The notes beneath the pieces are model-generated. The model had not been told where the DNA came from. It ran no database searches and saw only the letters and a list, made by a program, of their open reading frames with translations. From Gordionus sp. m RMFG-2023 (taxonomy: Eukaryota > Nematomorpha > Gordioida > Chordodea > Parachordodidae), in NCBI RefSeq assembly GCF_954871325.1, contig NC_088775.1, positions 15,167,561 to 15,231,560 on the forward strand: a stretch of 64,000 nucleotides of DNA, read 5' to 3'. Positions within the stretch are counted from its first letter, which is position 1; each line of letters opens with the position of its first letter. Of the stretch, positions 11,631 to 24,915 are shown one piece after another. The translations under genes were made by a program, and so were the position numbers.

Positions 11631-14600
11631 TCAGCTTTTATCTTGTGCTTTTTACAATATCTCAAATAGGTTAATATTTAAAAAATCAAAAATATTAAAA
11701 CCAGGCCACGCATATAAAATGTATAATATATAATTAATAATTTATATTAAACTTTAAAACGTTTATTTTAATATTCTGAAATCTTGTACAAAATAAATCT
11801 ATTTCCTTATCTTTACTATAAATAATTTATCAATATATCTTAGTTATAAAATTTTTCTTTAACAATATTAAAATAAGGATTTAAATTAAAAAAAACCTAT
11901 CTTACCAACAAAATTAGGTTATAAATCAAAACATGACAATGAGGATGGTGACTAGATAAAAAATAATAATTTAATATCTTACTTTTACTCAAATTCTTAA
12001 ATAAATTCATGATTAGAGTTGTATAAACATTGGATAAATGATATATGAGAGCATATATGTCATAGGAGTTTAGTAAATTCAGGGTTATGCTTCATCGGTC
12101 CGTGGAACAAATTTTAAAGGATTAAATTATTTGTAGAGCGATTTTCCTTTTTAGAAAAATCTGATTTTTGGCAGAATCACATTCCAGCCTTATTTGAATA
12201 GGGTTACTATATGTATAAAAAATAACTTTTTATAAATGTTCTATGATTTTACCCTCCTGAGTTACTTCCTGAATTCCCTAAGTTTGGGGGTCATGCCCTT
12301 TTTTGGATATTTGTAACTCCATGGGGAGTTCGGAATCTCTCCATTTTAAATCTTTTGCTGGGATTTCTTTTTAAAAATTTGAAAAATCTGATTTGACCGG
12401 AAATGTATTACGCGCGCAGATTTTTAAAATTTAAAAATAGACCCCCAGTAAATGAAATTTGAATGATTCTTAATAACTCAATATGACATTACATACCTTA
12501 AAAATGAGGTTAAAATTAACATATTATATCATTTAAATTAAAATGGTTTTTAAAAAATAAACAATTTTAAAATGACTCGAGAAACAGATAAATTTATAAT
12601 TTTATTTAAATAATACATTTTTAAAATTGACTTAAAATTCTAATTAAGCTTGCAAATTGACAAGGGAATGAACATTTTAATTTAATTTAATTTCTTTGAT
12701 TAATTATTTATTTGGTTTCTAATAACCCCCCCCCCCCCCAATAAACCGTCTAATTAAATTATTTTAGCAATAATATTTAATTAACATATTGAATTATAAT
12801 TAAAATCATTATAAACAATTCATAATGTCATACGGGATTGATTGCAAAATATACACAAATTCGATTATTATTTGAGAAACCCACGTCAAAATAATAGAAA
12901 TGTAACATCATGTTTTATATTTGTGTTGAACAGGTGGAATCAGGTTCATTTCTCTTAGTTTGAGACAGGCCTAGTGTTGGCCATTAAAGTTAAAACCATA
13001 AGGGTTTCAATATATTTTTGGTTTTATAGAATAAAATTGATATATGCTAATTTGAAAGTTTTTTTGCTTAAGGCAAGCAGGAATTTCATAGTGTACTGAT
13101 ATTAAAGGAGCGATAGTAAAATGTAGAATGGTATGAGTTTGAGTACATAAATTATCTAGGCCCATGTGAGCCTTGGGGGGTTTCTTCTAGAGTAGTCAAC
13201 TCCAATGTTTAATTTTTTTTAACCAAATATGTATAACTACATTATGCATATGCGGTTATAAATTTTTTTAATATTAGATCACATATAAAATTTTTATAAT
13301 ATAAATATGATTTATATCTTCAAAGTTAACTTTTTAAATGCTGCAATTTATAAAATAATAAAGGTTATAATATCCAATAACTGACTTATACAAAAAATTA
13401 AACCCTATTCTATATAAAATTAATAAAATTATTATTTATTAGGACAGAAAATATTTAAGCTACCATAAAATCAAATAAGATATTGAGGGTCTGGGCCTAC
13501 TTTTCAGAGATTCATTTTTGAGCGTTATTTTTAAAATTTATTTTTGCTTAATGAATTTAAGTATGGTAATAAATAGAAAAAAGGAACACTAACAAATGAT
13601 AAAATATTAATATATTTAATGAAAATCCATCCTTGCTAGCCGTTATGGAGAAAAAACTTAGGTTATGCCACAGTAAATAGATATAAATCAAGATTAATGA
13701 AACAAGATTTTAAATTGTCTACATCAAGACATTTATTCATGGAAACTATATTATATCTAATACTAAAATGTTTATGAGTCTTTGTCCTACATAAATGCTC
13801 TTTTTGGGCATATGGATCCTGTTGCATTTTTAATCCATCTTATATTTGTTTATTTTAATTATTTTTCACTATGGCTCATTTTTATCAAAAAGTATTTGCC
13901 ATAATATATATCATTTTTATATCTAAAAATAATTAATATTTTGGAGCTCAAATTCCGGGTGTAGCTCATCCTTTCCCAAATTTTTTGTTTGTAAAATTAA
14001 TACTGTTATTTTTTAAAAAAATTTTTTTATCTATAAGCGTAAAAAATATGTGAATTCAATATAATCAAATAGTTAACTTTATTGACGTTTACCTTTTAAG
14101 TCTCGCATGCTCCCTGGTTCCTCTTATTAATATCAGAGATCTACAAAGATAACTAGAAAACTGGTTTGGAGCGGTACAGGCTGATGTTATTTTATTAGAT
14201 TATAATATCAATTAATCAGTGGGTAGAGCATATAATCGTTTGCTCTGCATTCATTTTTCTTTTCACATTTTTAATTTCGATTTGAATAATTTAAAAAAAT
14301 ACATCCAAAATAATTTAAAATAACAAAATTTTTAAAATTATCAGTAAATTTTAATTTGGACTAGGCCAAAAATATTTTTTAAAAGAAAATCTCGATCTCT
14401 GTAATAAGTTCAAAATTCATTTATCATTAAAATAATTTTTTTAAATTTAGGAATTTTTTAAAATTATTTTGATGATTAATTCAATTATACTTCAAAAAAA
14501 ATAAAAAATAAATATGGTATATTATATAGTATATAAATTTGCTTCTTCCAAAATGCTACGAGATAATATAAGGGAATAATAAATTAAAAAGATGGGATCT

Positions 14601-15226
14601 GATATATAGTGAATGAAGAGAATGGTATCCTATTGGGATAGCAGAAAAATGTATTAAATTATACAAGAGAAGATTAAGTAAACGTATTGTGATTGTGAAT
14701 GAATAATTCCCTATTTCTGCAGATAAAGAGCTGAGCCTAATTGATTGTGGAATGATCTTTCTAAATCATTGGAATACGAAAAAGGCCTATAGTTGTTTTA
14801 TGATTCTATAATAGTTTTAAAAATTATGATTAGAGGAAGCTAATGTAGGGTGAGGTGAAAATTAGGAGAAAAATATAATTGGATTAGTGGTTATTTTTCA
14901 TTGGAAATGTCCTAACATGAAGTTAAAAATTAATAGTATATTCTGATTAGAATTTTATCAAAATACATTATTCTACTAATGACTTCAAAAGCCACTTTGT
15001 TACTCTCACACCTCCATAAAAAGAAACTAGATAACCGCTAAAAGCATATCAAAACAAAACTCCTGATTTATAATGTTAAATTCATAAGAATAAGACATTA
15101 AGATCAATAAACGATTGATCAAGTATATACTACCTATTTAATTAATAATTAAAAACACTAATCCACAAATATGGTAATATAATTTTTTTTTGAAATATAT
15201 AAATCGATTTTACCATTATTTCAAAA

Positions 15227-15335
15227 TATACAATCTTTCAAAAATGACTAGAATGCAAATATTTTAAAGATTTTAAAAAAATATAATCTTTCAAAAATGA
15301 TTAGAATGCAAATATTTTAAAGATTTAAAAAAAAT
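15227..15335. repeat. Tandem duplication, about 54-bp unit
   Basis: The block caatctttcaaaaatgacta, continuing through gaatgcaaatattttaaaga, is repeated immediately with one or two substitutions. Confidence 0.75.
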
Positions 15336-15960
15336 TTATTAGGTATACTAAACAATAATGTGCTCAGACCTCTATCCCCTAAAATCATCTTACTCTCTTA
15401 CCACATTAGCCAATTTGGGAGTTTATTTGAATTAGAGATATATACTTATTCCAAACTTAAAATGAGTTTGAAAGTGATCAATTTCCCAAGAGAACTGGAT
15501 AATCTAAAAATAGAGGTAGGAATTTAAAAACAAATAATTATATATATCGTAGCCTGAGAATTAGATAATTCCATCTCCGCTTTTTGTAATTTTACAGGAG
15601 AGCAATTTTAAAAATTAAGTTTATATTGTTTTCAATAGGATGGTTAACCTAATATTGGCTATAATTTAACTTATTTTATAAATATTTCGGATTAAATTTA
15701 TGTAATTAGAAAGTGTAATTACAAAAAGTTGATTGTAAAAAAGTCATTTTTGACAAAAAGTGGATATGGAATAACCCAATTCTCTGGCGACGATATGTGG
15801 ATTTAAATTTTCTTCAACATTTTTGGATAACACTACTATTTTATTTATAATTTCTAAAAAAAAGGAACAATTGTTAAGTTGAACTTGGAGGAATAAATAA
15901 TTTAACTTTTACAGAATAATTAAATGCAGTTATATATGCTTATAAATACGAGTAATTAGT

Positions 15961-16167
15961 AGTGTTAAACGGCTCGATTTGAGCCGATTTATTAAAACGG
16001 CTAAATCGACATTTTAAGTAGAAAAAAAATACGCAAGCCTGAAGATTTTGCTCATAGATGGCACAAAATTTGGACATCTATTAGCAAAATCTCGAGGCTT
16101 AGACAATATTTTTCTGCTTAAATAGTGAGGTAGTCGTTTTACTCAAATTGAGCCGTTTAACAACGCC
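15961..16167. repeat. Foldback MITE (family A), copy 2
   Basis: Left end agtgttaaacggctcgattt, right end the complement (aattgagccgtttaacaacg). Near-matching internal motifs include gctcatagatgg and ggacatctattagcaaaatc. Confidence 0.75.
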
Positions 16168-19100
16168 ATGTGTATTGTTGAAGTTTTAGTTTAAACAAAT
16201 TATATTTCCTATTTCTTATTGTAGGAACTTAACTAACCCCTCTCCCCTCCTCCTCTTTCTTTGATCTTTTTAATTCTGTATTATAATATCAGAGTTTGAA
16301 AAAAAATCTTCAAAAATATATGAAAATTACAATAAATTTACTTATAAAAATTTTTTAAAGGTATTTTTTATAACTCCGATTTTGATCTTTCCCAAAACAC
16401 CTAGCTTGGTTTTGTGGGTTCTGTTATGGCCTTATTTAACAAACTGAGGTAATATTTGTTTGGCTTAAATTTTGATTTTGTCTTTTTATTAGCACTGCCA
16501 AGTATTAAGCGTCTTCTTATTTTACCGAAATTATGTATGATCAAATGTCTGATGTGGGTTAGGGGGTAGCCTAACATGCTATGGTTAGATTTCATAAATA
16601 TTATGTAGTTTGGCTACATGAGATTGTTAAGATTTAACTAATGATAAATATAATATAAATTACACATATATATTATTGAGGTATGTAAATTATTTATAAG
16701 ATGACACTCCATAAACGAAATACAATTTCAAAAAAAAAAATTCGCTTAGTGATATTTATAGGTGATCTAAGTTTTAAATTTATTTTTTAAACTTTCATAT
16801 TGAATTAATTATATTGAAACTCATAAAAATATCTCATTTCAAAGTATATGAAATTTATTTTTTTAAGCATCTAAGCTGTCTGCTTTTCTCCACCACTTTG
16901 TTAAATAAAATTAAACTCTATTTTACAGCATACTCGGATTTCAAGTTTAATAATTATATTGAACTTTTATTGTATTATATATGAAACATATTTATTTTAA
17001 AAATATTATGTTATATCTATAATATCGTCTCTAGAAGCGATTAATATTAATGAGACAATTAAAATTTATATGCCAAAGCGAATTGTTGATTTTTTAAAAA
17101 TAGATAATTTTTCTCTCGTGATTTTATTAATGTGTAAGCTGACTATAATAGTTCAACTCGAGGAATGTTTAACTTAAAAGATTTGATATAATTGGATAAA
17201 TTATTTAAAATTAAACAAGGTGGAGAGATATGAGTTAGGATTTAAGATATATTAAAAATGGTTTTTAATAAAATTTAATCATAATAAATCATATGAATAT
17301 TAACTATTAAATTTTGACTATGGTCTACCTGAATAATATTTATATGATTTATTATTATCTATAAAATATAATATACCTTAATTGTTCTTATTGCAATTGC
17401 TATGCTTTAGTTGGTTAATAATAACGTATCCATTGCTAAAATAATCTAGCAAAGGTTTTCTAGCAAATAATATCCTTAAAAAGTAATTAACTATATAATT
17501 TTTTTCCAGTAGAAACTATATAGATTCTACCTATATTTTTTTTTCAAAAAACCGGTTATATTGCAAGATACTTCAAAAACAATTTATATAACTCATCATT
17601 TTCGATAATATGCGATCTATAAATTTTATTCAAAGGAATTTTAGTGAAAATACAATTTTAAAAATGAATAAAAATTTTAAAATTGTTATCTGCATATTTT
17701 TCTATAGAAACGAACATTCTATAGAAAAACCTGAACGTGTGTGGAATCATAATAAACGGTAATTTTATTCGATCTTTTAAGTTTTGGTTAATAATATATA
17801 ACGTCTATCAACATATAGTAATTTAATAAACAACCTCCAAATTTTTTATAAAAATGCAATCTAACTAGTATCTATCTATCCTTTATTACTACAGCCACGC
17901 CCCTATCCACTCGAGGGGGTTAGTTTTCAGGAGAAGAAAAACTATCACGAACTGGGATCAAACCAGCGTCGTGTTGGGCCTCGGATCAGTCAAGATATTT
18001 TCAACCTCAATAACTGCTCTCTTAAATTAATTTATTTTATTATAAGAGTAATCTATCTATTATCAAATATTTTATAAAAAAGCAAATTTAAAAAAAGGAG
18101 ATAGATCGTTGACGGCGGTTGTTGGCGGTTAATGAATACATTCACGACAATCTTTTTGCGATAATATATTTGCGATAATATATTTGCGATTTCGCGATAT
18201 TTTTATTCACATAAATGCAATTGCCAAGAAAATTTTGTGGAAATAGGTTTCTTGAAAAATATACATTGGATGGACATGTTACACTTAAAAAATAGTTAAG
18301 GTATCAATAAAATATATAAAATAAATGATCTTATCTTCTAAAAAAACTATATCTAAATAAATCGTAAGAAGTGGGGGGGGGGGGGTGATCCCCCAATTAC
18401 GCGCCTAAGAATTTAATGATGGTATTGCTAGCCACCTACCTATTTTTTAAATTCTTATTAATAAATATTTGACAATTTTATTTTTTAAAAAAAATACAAG
18501 TAATTGATCGAACTAAAGCTTAGTTAATTGCTCTATTTTTTTCTAGTCAATTATCAGCCGGTTTAAAAAAGGATTAAACTGAGGGGTTTTTTATTGTTGA
18601 AAATATAGATAATAACGCAAAAATAAATTAACTCCCGCCACAACGCTTAGAAAATTTTCTTCAGGAACGTGCCTGTAAATTGAGCAAAATTAGTCGATTT
18701 TTAGCGATGAGCTAACTTTTTTCAATTGTATTTCTGTTTTGAAAACCCTAGGCTCTGTTGTCTTAACAAAGTGAAGAGTTGAACCAAACATCTTATGAAT
18801 TATAACCCTAAGTAGTGACTAATAATTTAATTTAGAATTTTTTTGGTTAAATAAGTTTATTATATATATAATAAAAATATGAAATTATTTATTTAGGCAT
18901 CATATTATAGTTCTACGTCAGGTCAATAATCATCAATTCTTAATTCTATTAAATTTTGTGATATTCCTGGATAAGATATTTTACTTCTCAAAACCTATTT
19001 TAAACAAAAAATTAATTAATTATGACACATTTCTATTTTATTTATTTATTTATTTTCATAAAATTAATATGAATTTAACGAACCAAATAATGAATTTTTA

Positions 19101-19315
19101 ATTGAATATAAACAAAAATATTTAAATATTTATTCGCTTAATTTAAAATATATTTTTTTAAAATATTTATATAAATGAAATTTCGTCGGTTTATTTTAAT
19201 TAGCACGAATTTACAAATTATTCTTGATAATGACATGTAATAAACTTTAAAAAAATGATAATATAGAAGGAAAATACAATTTATAAATAAATTCCTTTAT
19301 TCTTGGTATTTTGTA
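16168..19315. other. AT-rich DNA upstream of the GPCR gene
   Basis: No gene recognised apart from the SINE listed separately. A run of 14 G lies near 18373-18386. 'gcgataatatatttgcgata' is a short tandem near 18158-18190. No promoter motif can be called with confidence. Confidence 0.5.
17880..18050 (-). repeat. tRNA-derived SINE, probably tRNA-Ser-like
   Basis: On the minus strand the segment 17950-18030 folds like the 3' two thirds of a tRNA. A T-arm reads GCTGG-TTTGATC-CCAGT, which contains a good pol III B box (ggtttgatccc). A seven-base anticodon-like loop, ACTGATC (anticodon UGA), sits on a short stem, and a long variable region lies between them, as in tRNA-Ser. The acceptor stem does not close, so this is not a functional tRNA. 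The 3' part ends in (GATA)n. The ten bases atctatctat flank both sides (17870-17879 and 18051-18060), consistent with a target duplication, although the sequence is simple. Confidence 0.45.
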
Positions 19316-22300
19316 ATGGAAGCTTCTGATTATTTGATAAAATTATCGCAACAATTCTTTTTCTTCACCTATACAAAACTTTTACCTTTTATAGTCATAA
19401 TTGGGATAATCGGAAATTGTTTAATTCTTGTAACAAGCCATTACAACCCCACAAAATCAACTGGTTTCAAGTAAATGTTTATAATATATATGATAAATAT
19501 ACTATATTATATACTTTTTATTAAATAATTTAGAATCCTATTTCAGTAAAATCTAGGCATCAGAACGCGAGTTAAAATGATTTGATATTCGAGTAGGTAA
19601 GGAGAAATAAACTTATTTCTCTGAGTTTGATGTAAAATCTTCAGAAAAGTTTCGTATGTGTGTCCTCCACATCCATAAAAAAAACTATCTATTTATTGAA
19701 ATCATCATATTTAATTCCGGCCTTTTGTCGATAAAATTTTATTCTCACTTTAAATATAGGTTTTTTTTTGAATTCTTAAATTGAAACCTTAAATAATAAA
19801 AAAAAATTTTTTAAAAAGACATTAGACAATTTTTATTATGTGTAGGTAATATGTATAATATAAATATATTAGTCCATGTAGTATTTTTTTTAGTACAAAT
19901 ATATTATTTGTTGGTAGCAGCATTTTTTTTACAATTTTTATTGAACGTAATGGAATTAATTAGCGTATACATCTATTGTTAATATATGAAAGATCTTGAA
20001 TTTCGTTTTTTTAAATATTAATTTGACCCTAAATTTTTTTTTATAAAAACATGTAAACAGATGTAGTTAAAATGGTGGGCGTAATTGTAGCAAAATTTAA
20101 TCGAAAACTGAAACGAATTATTTAATATTTGACATGGTACCCTCTCCCTCTCAAGGAGAAATAAAATATACTTTTAAGGCCACTTCGTGTAGTAAATGTT
20201 TATTTTTTTTAGTTGATTTACTTACCCAACTATCTGTTCAATCTAAACAAAATATAGGTTAGGGTTAAATATATTTTTTTTAAAAAATAGATAAAAATGA
20301 GTTATAGCTAATTTGTTCATCTTAGCTGTTGTATGACGTTTTACTACCTCATCGAAGAGTATAAAGTAAGAAAGGCTTGGATATTGAGAACAAAAATAAA
20401 TATAAATATATGGGTACAATACAGGGAAATAATGTATTATACCTCAAAAATAATTAATAGATCCAGAAGTCTAGTTATAAATAAAAGATTCAACAATTTT
20501 TAAAATTTATTTAAGTGTTTTTTAAACTTTAAATTGCAAAAAAAGATTTAAATAGTTGAGCAATTCCTCTTACCTTACTTTAGGCCTCATTCATAGTAAC
20601 TACGAAGTTAATGCGACATCGCATCACGCTCCTTAAATTACGAAATAAATAATGTTAAATAATAAAGATATCTATCGTTTAGTTATAAATATCTATTGAC
20701 CATTATCTCTATTACTTTTGAGGCCCTAGTCTGTAGGGTCAGAGGTTTTAGCTGCAACCTTGAAAAGGAGAGAAATCTACAAATGCAAATGTTATTTAAG
20801 ACAGGGGCATAGAAGAGCCTAGGAGCCGCTAAATCTGATTTATATTATATTAAAATATTTGTAAGGCAAAGCAATAATACTCTTTTTTCTTTAACATATG
20901 TAATTTTTTTCCTGTAAATATAAATAATTTGTCTAGACCAATCTGGCTTGAAATATTAAATATATTAACATTTAGTATTTTTTCGTTTTAAAAGAGAGGC
21001 ATAATATATTTTTCTAACTATTGAAATCAATGGATCAATTAAGCCCTTGAATATAAACTGATAAGATTTAAATTGAAATTGTAGATTTATTTTAGTCCTT
21101 TTCTTATTCAATAATGCAGAATAATTTAAAATTTCTATTCCTGAATCATGTAATTTTCAATTTGGTTAATAAAGAATAGATGATATTAAAATATTTTATT
21201 TCATTTTTTTAAATCTAGATATATATGGTTTTTAGCGCTATCCGATCTTGGAGCCTGTATCTCGGTTATATTTTGGCCTTGTTTACATACACTAGCCAAC
21301 ATGTCCTTTTGGTTATTTGCTACTACATATGCCTGGAACGCATTTCTCATATATATAGTAAACGTATTGACAAATGTTTTTATGAAAGCCAGCACACTTT
21401 TAACTTGTGCGCTCACAATGGATAGATATGTAGCACTTCACAAACCTTTACAGTACCGGAAAATAAGCGTTCCCAGAATGGTTAATTTCGCAGTATACAT
21501 TTCCTTTTTGATTCCTCTATTATTTATGTGTCCACGAGTGTTACAGTACAAAATAGAAATAAATGGAAAAATTTTACCTGCTCTAATCGAGAGGCCGAAA
21601 ACAACTGAGAATAGCTTTAACTTTTCTTCCTTCATCCTCAATTCTCGTAAAAGATCCAGTTATAATAATTTTTCATTTTCCTTATTTAGCAGGAGAAAAA
21701 ATGTTTTATTAAAAACTCCTGCAAAGATTACACCTCATCGTTATATACAAGCAAAGAATTATAATGGTTTAAGAAAATATATAAGAGAAACAAACGAGGA
21801 AGAAGAAAGTTTGATGGTTTATAAAAAATTTAGCCCAAAAAACAAATCCTTAGTATTTAGTGCCACACCATACGCCTTTAATTATTCATCTCATGACAAA
21901 GAGTGGATCCACAAACCTTTCTATCATTTTGTTAACAACCAAAATTTTACTAGCCTTCAATCTTACACAACTTATCAATGGTTAAGAGAAATTTCGTTGA
22001 CATTTGCTCCTCTGGTAATATTAACTATTTTAAATTTGTCTATTATACGCAGGTATAAGTTAAATATGCAAAAGAGAGCTTCTATGATTAATATAAAAGG
22101 GCCATTAACGACTGAATTATCCGTTACACAAAGGCCTAAAGATTCGCTGAAAAAATCTATTGTAAATATTTTTCCGTTAATTAAAGATAAAATTAATGCG
22201 ATGAAAGAAAATGATATCTCGATAGTCAATAAAAGCGAATTTGATAATAAATCAGCATCAATCGAAAACCCATTAACTAATATAGAATATCAGGAAAATA

Positions 22301-23190
22301 AAAGTAGCATAAAAAGATTCAATTCTCCCGTTAGTTGTATAGGGAAAGTTAAAGGTAAAAATGGTATAAGAAGTAAACAAATTTTAATAACCATAAATTC
22401 CGAGCCATCGATCAACGATGATTTTAATAAAAAATTATCAGATCCCAATTATACAAAACTTACGAAAAATGTTGAATTAAACAATCATGGTTCGCGATGC
22501 AATGGCCTTGCGAAAAAGTTAGGCGATACTATTGACGATGATGAAATTAGTCTACAACAATTAAACGAAATTCCAAAAATTGGAAGCTTAAATTCTCAGC
22601 GCGCTTATTTAATTGATCCCGCAAATAAATATCTCAAAGATAATTACAATAATGATCATATTCCCGAAGACCGTAACTTAAAAACCATGGTATCTGCTAA
22701 ATTTTCCGACAGTAAAATCATGACTACATTAAATGACTCCCGAAACGAAAGAGCTAGAAAGCACTTGAAAGACGAAAAAAGGTTAACGATCATGTTATTA
22801 ACTATAGTTAGTTTGCACTTCATCTGCAACATACCACAAGCGATTGTAACTATAATAGATACCAAATACCACGCGGCAAATATCAATAACGATTATGATA
22901 ATAAAACCCAAAATTCCAAAAATGATCGTGGTCAAACACTTCTGAATATAGCTCTTATGTCTACTAATGTTTTGGAAGCCCTCAATTTCGCACTCAATTT
23001 TTATCTTTATTGCATTTTTATAAAGGATTTTCGCGCGCAAGTCAAAAATTTATTCTGTAAAATGACCAGCGGTAGATTTTGTAAGAAATATTTTCAGAAC
23101 ACACCAACTACGACCATAGAAACATCCCTCAAGAGCTATAATCAAGAATTGAGCACTTACAATAAATTGGATAAATTCTCAATTAACTGA
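19316..23190 (+). CDS. Rhodopsin-class peptide GPCR (FMRFamide-receptor-like)
   Basis: Two exons: 19316-19470 and 21219-23190. The intron (1748 bp) has a GTAAAT donor and a TCTAG acceptor; joining gives 708 codons in frame. Exon 1 encodes a short N-terminus and TM1 with the GNCLIL motif (N34). Exon 2 starts in TM2 (LALSDLG, D61). TM3 ends in DRY (120-122), TM4 is about 139-157, TM5 about 308-329 with a central proline, TM6 about 573-597 with CNIP in place of CWxP, and TM7 about 625-650 ending LNFYLYC, a variant of NPxxY. These variants are typical of FMRFamide/myosuppressin-type receptors, so a neuropeptide ligand and plasma-membrane location are inferred. Odd features: ECL2 is about 150 residues with several N-x-S/T sites; ICL3 is about 240 residues, polar and Ser/Lys/Asn-rich; no cysteine occurs at the usual 3.25 position; and TM4 lacks the usual Trp. 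Both long loops are open without stops over about 1.2 kb, arguing for a live gene. Confidence 0.88.
19471..21218 (+). other. GPCR intron 1
   Basis: 1748-bp AT-rich intron separating TM1 from TM2, phase 2. It contains a fragment near 20175-20195 (aaggccacttcg) that resembles the end of the PIF/Harbinger-like MITE at 41353. No other coding sequence was seen. Confidence 0.8.
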
Positions 23191-23204
23191 ATGAATTGTG
23201 TCTA

Positions 23205-23210
23205 AATAAA
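23205..23210 (+). terminator. Poly(A) signal for the GPCR gene
   Basis: AATAAA lies 15 bp after the stop codon at 23188-23190, the only canonical hexamer so close. Cleavage-site context was not verified. Confidence 0.5.
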
Positions 23211-24907
23211 TCATTATTATTAATCGGTTTAATCTTATAATTGAGATTTTTTTCTAATTATAAAAAACTATATAAATATTATATACCTTCTAATGTCAAA
23301 ATTTCTAATATATTATTTATAAAATTTTATAAATTCGATCATGGGTAATATCACCGTAATAAAATATCCTCATTCGCAATTAATATTATGCAATATGGAT
23401 ATAATATTACTTATAAAATGATAACAGGTTTGTACTTAAGGAAACTATTTCGAGTGCGTCTAAATTAGAAAAATTTTTCAAAAAAAAAGAATCTCGAATT
23501 ATACATTATGTGTCCAAACTCGATTTCGTAAATTTCAATAATAATTTATTTTTTTAAATAAAATTTTAACTTTAGACACCAAACTATTATATATTAAATG
23601 GACAATTAATATTTATATTTTTTATGATTAAGTTTCTTATTAAATCTTTTTTATTATTAATATACATTTATTTTATGATACATGAGAGATTTATATTTTG
23701 CTTACAAATAATAATTTTTAATTTTATTAACTTTAACTTAAGCTGTTCTTAAAAATGCTAGATAAATTTAACCTGTATTAAAATAAACTGCTACATGCAT
23801 TTCATCCTTCCTCACTATTATAAATCGCAACCAGCTTACTCTAGCGCAGATTAAAATAATCAGCAAATATAAAACCTTAGAAATTTTTTATTCTTGCCTA
23901 TTACATTTTCTACCAACGAACAGTTTGCTCCTATAACCTTCAGTTTTTAAAGAATTTAGCTCGCAAAATTAAATTAAAAAGACTTAAATTTAGGGAATTT
24001 TTATTCCTTAGGTAGAACATACAACTACATATCTATGAATTTAGCTTTTGTTCCATTTTAGGAACACAATAATTATGTTTTTCTTAAATTATTTTGGTAA
24101 GTTTATTTTATATAGCTCATTTAATACTTTTTTGATTTAATACAACATTATATATTTCTTATTTATTCTGGTAACACAGGTCAATTAACATAATGATATT
24201 CAATATTAATTATACATTGATTTCTTTACCATTTTACTAGCTATTGCCGTAATGAATAAGTTTCCAGAATTATAATTGTGAAAAAATTGCACCATATCAC
24301 GTAAAAATTAATGCCTGCATATGCTTTTAGGTATCACTAAAACGTAAAAACAAATAGGTGATATTATTCTGATAATTAAAATATCAAAGTTACAATTTAA
24401 TTTCTTTGTTATTTAGATACAAAAGCAATGTGCAATATAGATATTTTTAACAAAAACATGGTTAAAGATAAATTATAAAATTTTATATTAAAATATAAAC
24501 TTTAAAAATATTATTATTCAAAAAATATTCAAAAAATATTCAAAAAAAAATTTTGAATAATATTTATGAATAAAATAAAATTATTTAAATAAGAATAGAG
24601 TTACAAGAAATTATTCTACTCAAGAAGGTTGCCAGGTAAAATTTATTTTACTGTAATAGATTTTGGTAAAAATAAACTTTGGCTGCCCTCAGACCGTGTT
24701 AAAAGGAAACTAATCCCTAGACTAAAAAATACTAATTACGGATTTATATTTCAAATGTTTATAAAAATATAGGGAGAAGTATTTTTTAAAAAATAGAAGC
24801 TTTTTATGATGATTGTATTATCATTTTTCATATAAATATGCTAATATGGTATAGCCGCGAATTCTTTAAATTTCCGACCTTTTATTGGTTATCAAATAAA
24901 ACATATG
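23211..24907. other. AT-rich intergenic DNA
   Basis: No gene recognised. Near 24848-24860 'agccgcgaattc' is an isolated fragment resembling the family B MITE core. A short direct repeat of attcaaaaaat occurs near 24513-24545. Confidence 0.5.
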
Positions 24908-24915
24908 TGTGATAT

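Larger units (their letters stand above)
9558..15960. other. Long AT-rich intergenic DNA
   Basis: About 6.4 kb without a gene I can support. It contains a strong 120-bp palindrome (10085-10206), a degraded MITE (about 11497-11630), a run of 14 C near 12726-12739 and a 54-bp tandem duplication (15227-15335). Confidence 0.5.

Noticed and set aside
14190-14250. tRNA gene (gtgggtagagcatataatcg looks like a D-arm)
   Set aside because: No matching T-arm or acceptor stem follows at the right distance.
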